Part shown: positions 4,788 through 5,553 of the stretch, piece after piece | Layout: each line of letters starts with the position of its first letter | How positions within the stretch are numbered: the stretch's first letter is position 1 | Assembly (NCBI GenBank): GCA_019313765.1 | Contig: JAFDAP010000144.1 | Coordinates: forward strand, 1-5,553 | DNA: 5,553 bases | Source: Deltaproteobacteria bacterium | Lineage (GTDB): Bacteria > Desulfobacterota > DSM-4660 > Desulfatiglandales > Desulfatiglandaceae | Direction of reading: 5' to 3' | Translations under genes and position numbers: made by a program | The notes under the pieces: generated by a model | Databases searched by the model: none | Seen by the model: only the letters and a program-made list of their open reading frames with translations | Told to the model about the DNA's origin: nothing

Positions 4788-5453
4788 ATGGAAAAGATCA
4801 TTATCAGGCAAATTAGTGTTGGTCCCCTTGAGGTGCTCACATACCTTGTGGCCTGTCCCCGAACAAAGGAAGGCGTGATCATAGACCCGGGCGGAGAGGC
4901 GGAACGCATATCAGCCATGGCCGGAGAGGAGGGCGTAAAGGTCAAATATATATTGAACACCCATGGCCATGCCGACCACGTATTGGCCAACGAGAGACTG
5001 AAGACCCTTTTTAAGGCTCAAACATGTATGCATGAGGATGACGACCGGTTCTTTGCAAGAGAAGAAATTCGTGAAGCGTCTGCTAAGGAATTCGGGCTTT
5101 TACCGCCCGAGCCTGTGGATATCAGATTGCATCACGGACAGGTCCTGGAGGTGGGGGATCTCGAGATAGAGGTCATCCACACGCCAGGCCATACCCCTGG
5201 TTCAGTCTGTTTTTTAGTTCGCGGAAACCTGTTTACAGGAGATACCCTGTTTGTGGGAGATGTGGGAAGGACCGATCTTGCCGGGGCATCTTTGGAAACG
5301 CTCCTGAAATCCTTGGAAGAGAGGCTTTTGCCTTTGCCCAAAGAGACGGTGGTCTGGCCGGGTCACGACTACGGAGAAACCCCAGCGTCCACCATTGCCC
5401 GTGAAATGGAGGAAAATCCCTATGTTACCGATTTTATCCTCGATTTGCCCTGA
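4788..5453 (+). CDS. Metallo-beta-lactamase-fold hydrolase, glyoxalase II-like (hydroxyacylglutathione hydrolase family)
   Basis: The protein has 221 residues, close to the short bacterial glyoxalase-II-like enzymes (GloC/YcbL type, about 215). All metal ligands are present: H-G-H-A-D-H (His59, His61, Asp63, His64), His135 in T-P-G-H-T-P-G-S, Asp152 in G-D-T-L-F, and His193 in W-P-G-H-D-Y-G. The stretch G-D-V-G-R-T-D-L (157-164) is typical of this subgroup. There is no signal peptide, so it is predicted cytoplasmic. Family members hydrolyse thioesters such as S-lactoylglutathione; in organisms without glutathione the substrate is probably another thiol ester, so the exact reaction is open. 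The persulfide dioxygenase branch of the fold (ETHE1-like) is a less likely alternative. The start at 4788 has only a distant GAGG (4772-4775) and lies inside the downstream direct repeat of the palindromic element, so translation may be affected by RNA structure. Confidence 0.9.
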   Translation: MEKIIIRQISVGPLEVLTYLVACPRTKEGVIIDPGGEAERISAMAGEEGVKVKYILNTHGHADHVLANERLKTLFKAQTCMHEDDDRFFAREEIREASAKEFGLLPPEPVDIRLHHGQVLEVGDLEIEVIHTPGHTPGSVCFLVRGNLFTGDTLFVGDVGRTDLAGASLETLLKSLEERLLPLPKETVVWPGHDYGETPASTIAREMEENPYVTDFILDLP

Positions 5454-5466
5454 CTCCCTGTGTCCG

Positions 5467-5518
5467 GCGCCCGACTTATGGTTGAGGGTCAGGTTGCTAA
5501 AGCGGACGGGCGCGTTTT
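5467..5518 (+). terminator. Possible rho-independent terminator after the hydrolase gene
   Basis: GCGCCCG (5467-5473) and CGGGCGC (5507-5513) form a 7-bp GC-only stem with a large 33-base loop, followed by G and TTTT. The large loop and short T-run make it a weak example. I see no gene in the remaining 100 bases to the window end. Confidence 0.35.
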
Positions 5519-5553
5519 GATGTTGTAATTTGAAATTTGTGATTTATTCAGCA

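Larger units (their letters stand above)
4689..4791. repeat. REP/MITE-like palindromic element between the nuclease-like and hydrolase genes
   Basis: In about 100 bases there are four hairpins or pairings: 4691-4721 (9-bp stem), CCCGC-ATG-GCGGG (4721-4733), GTAAAAAG/CTTTTTAC closed by CGC-GAA-GCG (4745-4771, 11 bp with one mismatch), and a long-range inverted repeat 4701-4713 with 4762-4774 (12 of 13 positions). Near-identical 11-mers TTGATTGATGG (4689-4699) and TTGATTAATGG (4781-4791) flank it as direct repeats. There is no transposase, so if mobile it is non-autonomous. The look resembles short interspersed palindromes I recall from deltaproteobacterial genomes, unverified. Confidence 0.5.

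Noticed and set aside
4689..4791. CRISPR-like repeat array
   Set aside because: The repeats are inverted and irregular, with no evenly spaced direct repeats and no spacers.

Overview
This 5.55 kb window of roughly 50% GC reads as a chromosomal stretch from an anaerobic bacterium. The style of the two-[4Fe-4S] ferredoxin-type protein and the palindromic intergenic element point towards a Desulfobacterota (deltaproteobacterial) sulfate reducer or relative. That lineage call is inference: there is no rRNA or marker gene here.

Left third (1-1287, minus strand): two overlapping genes encode paralogous nicotianamine-synthase-like (NAS-like) aminocarboxypropyl transferases. The second runs off the left edge. 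A candidate promoter with a perfect TTGACA -35 box (1385-1413) would give a leader of about 90 nt carrying two hairpins. Divergent from them (1520-2632, plus strand) is a fold-type III PLP enzyme of the D-threonine aldolase / D-serine dehydratase family in which both usual metal ligands are replaced. NAS-like enzymes make nicotianamine-type metal chelators, so the three genes could be part of a metallophore locus. No opine dehydrogenase or transporter is visible to confirm this.

Middle (2738-3817, minus strand): a 359-residue protein with a helix-turn-helix-like N-terminus, a cysteine-dense central block and a C-terminal 2x[4Fe-4S] ferredoxin domain. It converges on the PLP gene.

Right third (3935-5453, plus strand): a promoter with a perfect -35 box, a possible 54-codon small ORF, an exported staphylococcal-nuclease-fold protein lacking both catalytic arginines, a compact palindromic element with competing stems, and a glyoxalase-II-like metallo-beta-lactamase-fold hydrolase followed by a candidate terminator. 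No tRNA, rRNA, CRISPR array or transposase gene was seen.

The points most worth checking are the tandem NAS-like pair with its His/Cys-rich N-terminus and structured leader, the metal-ligand-less PLP enzyme beside it, the arginine-less nuclease with its coupled small ORF, and the palindromic element that overlaps a start codon.
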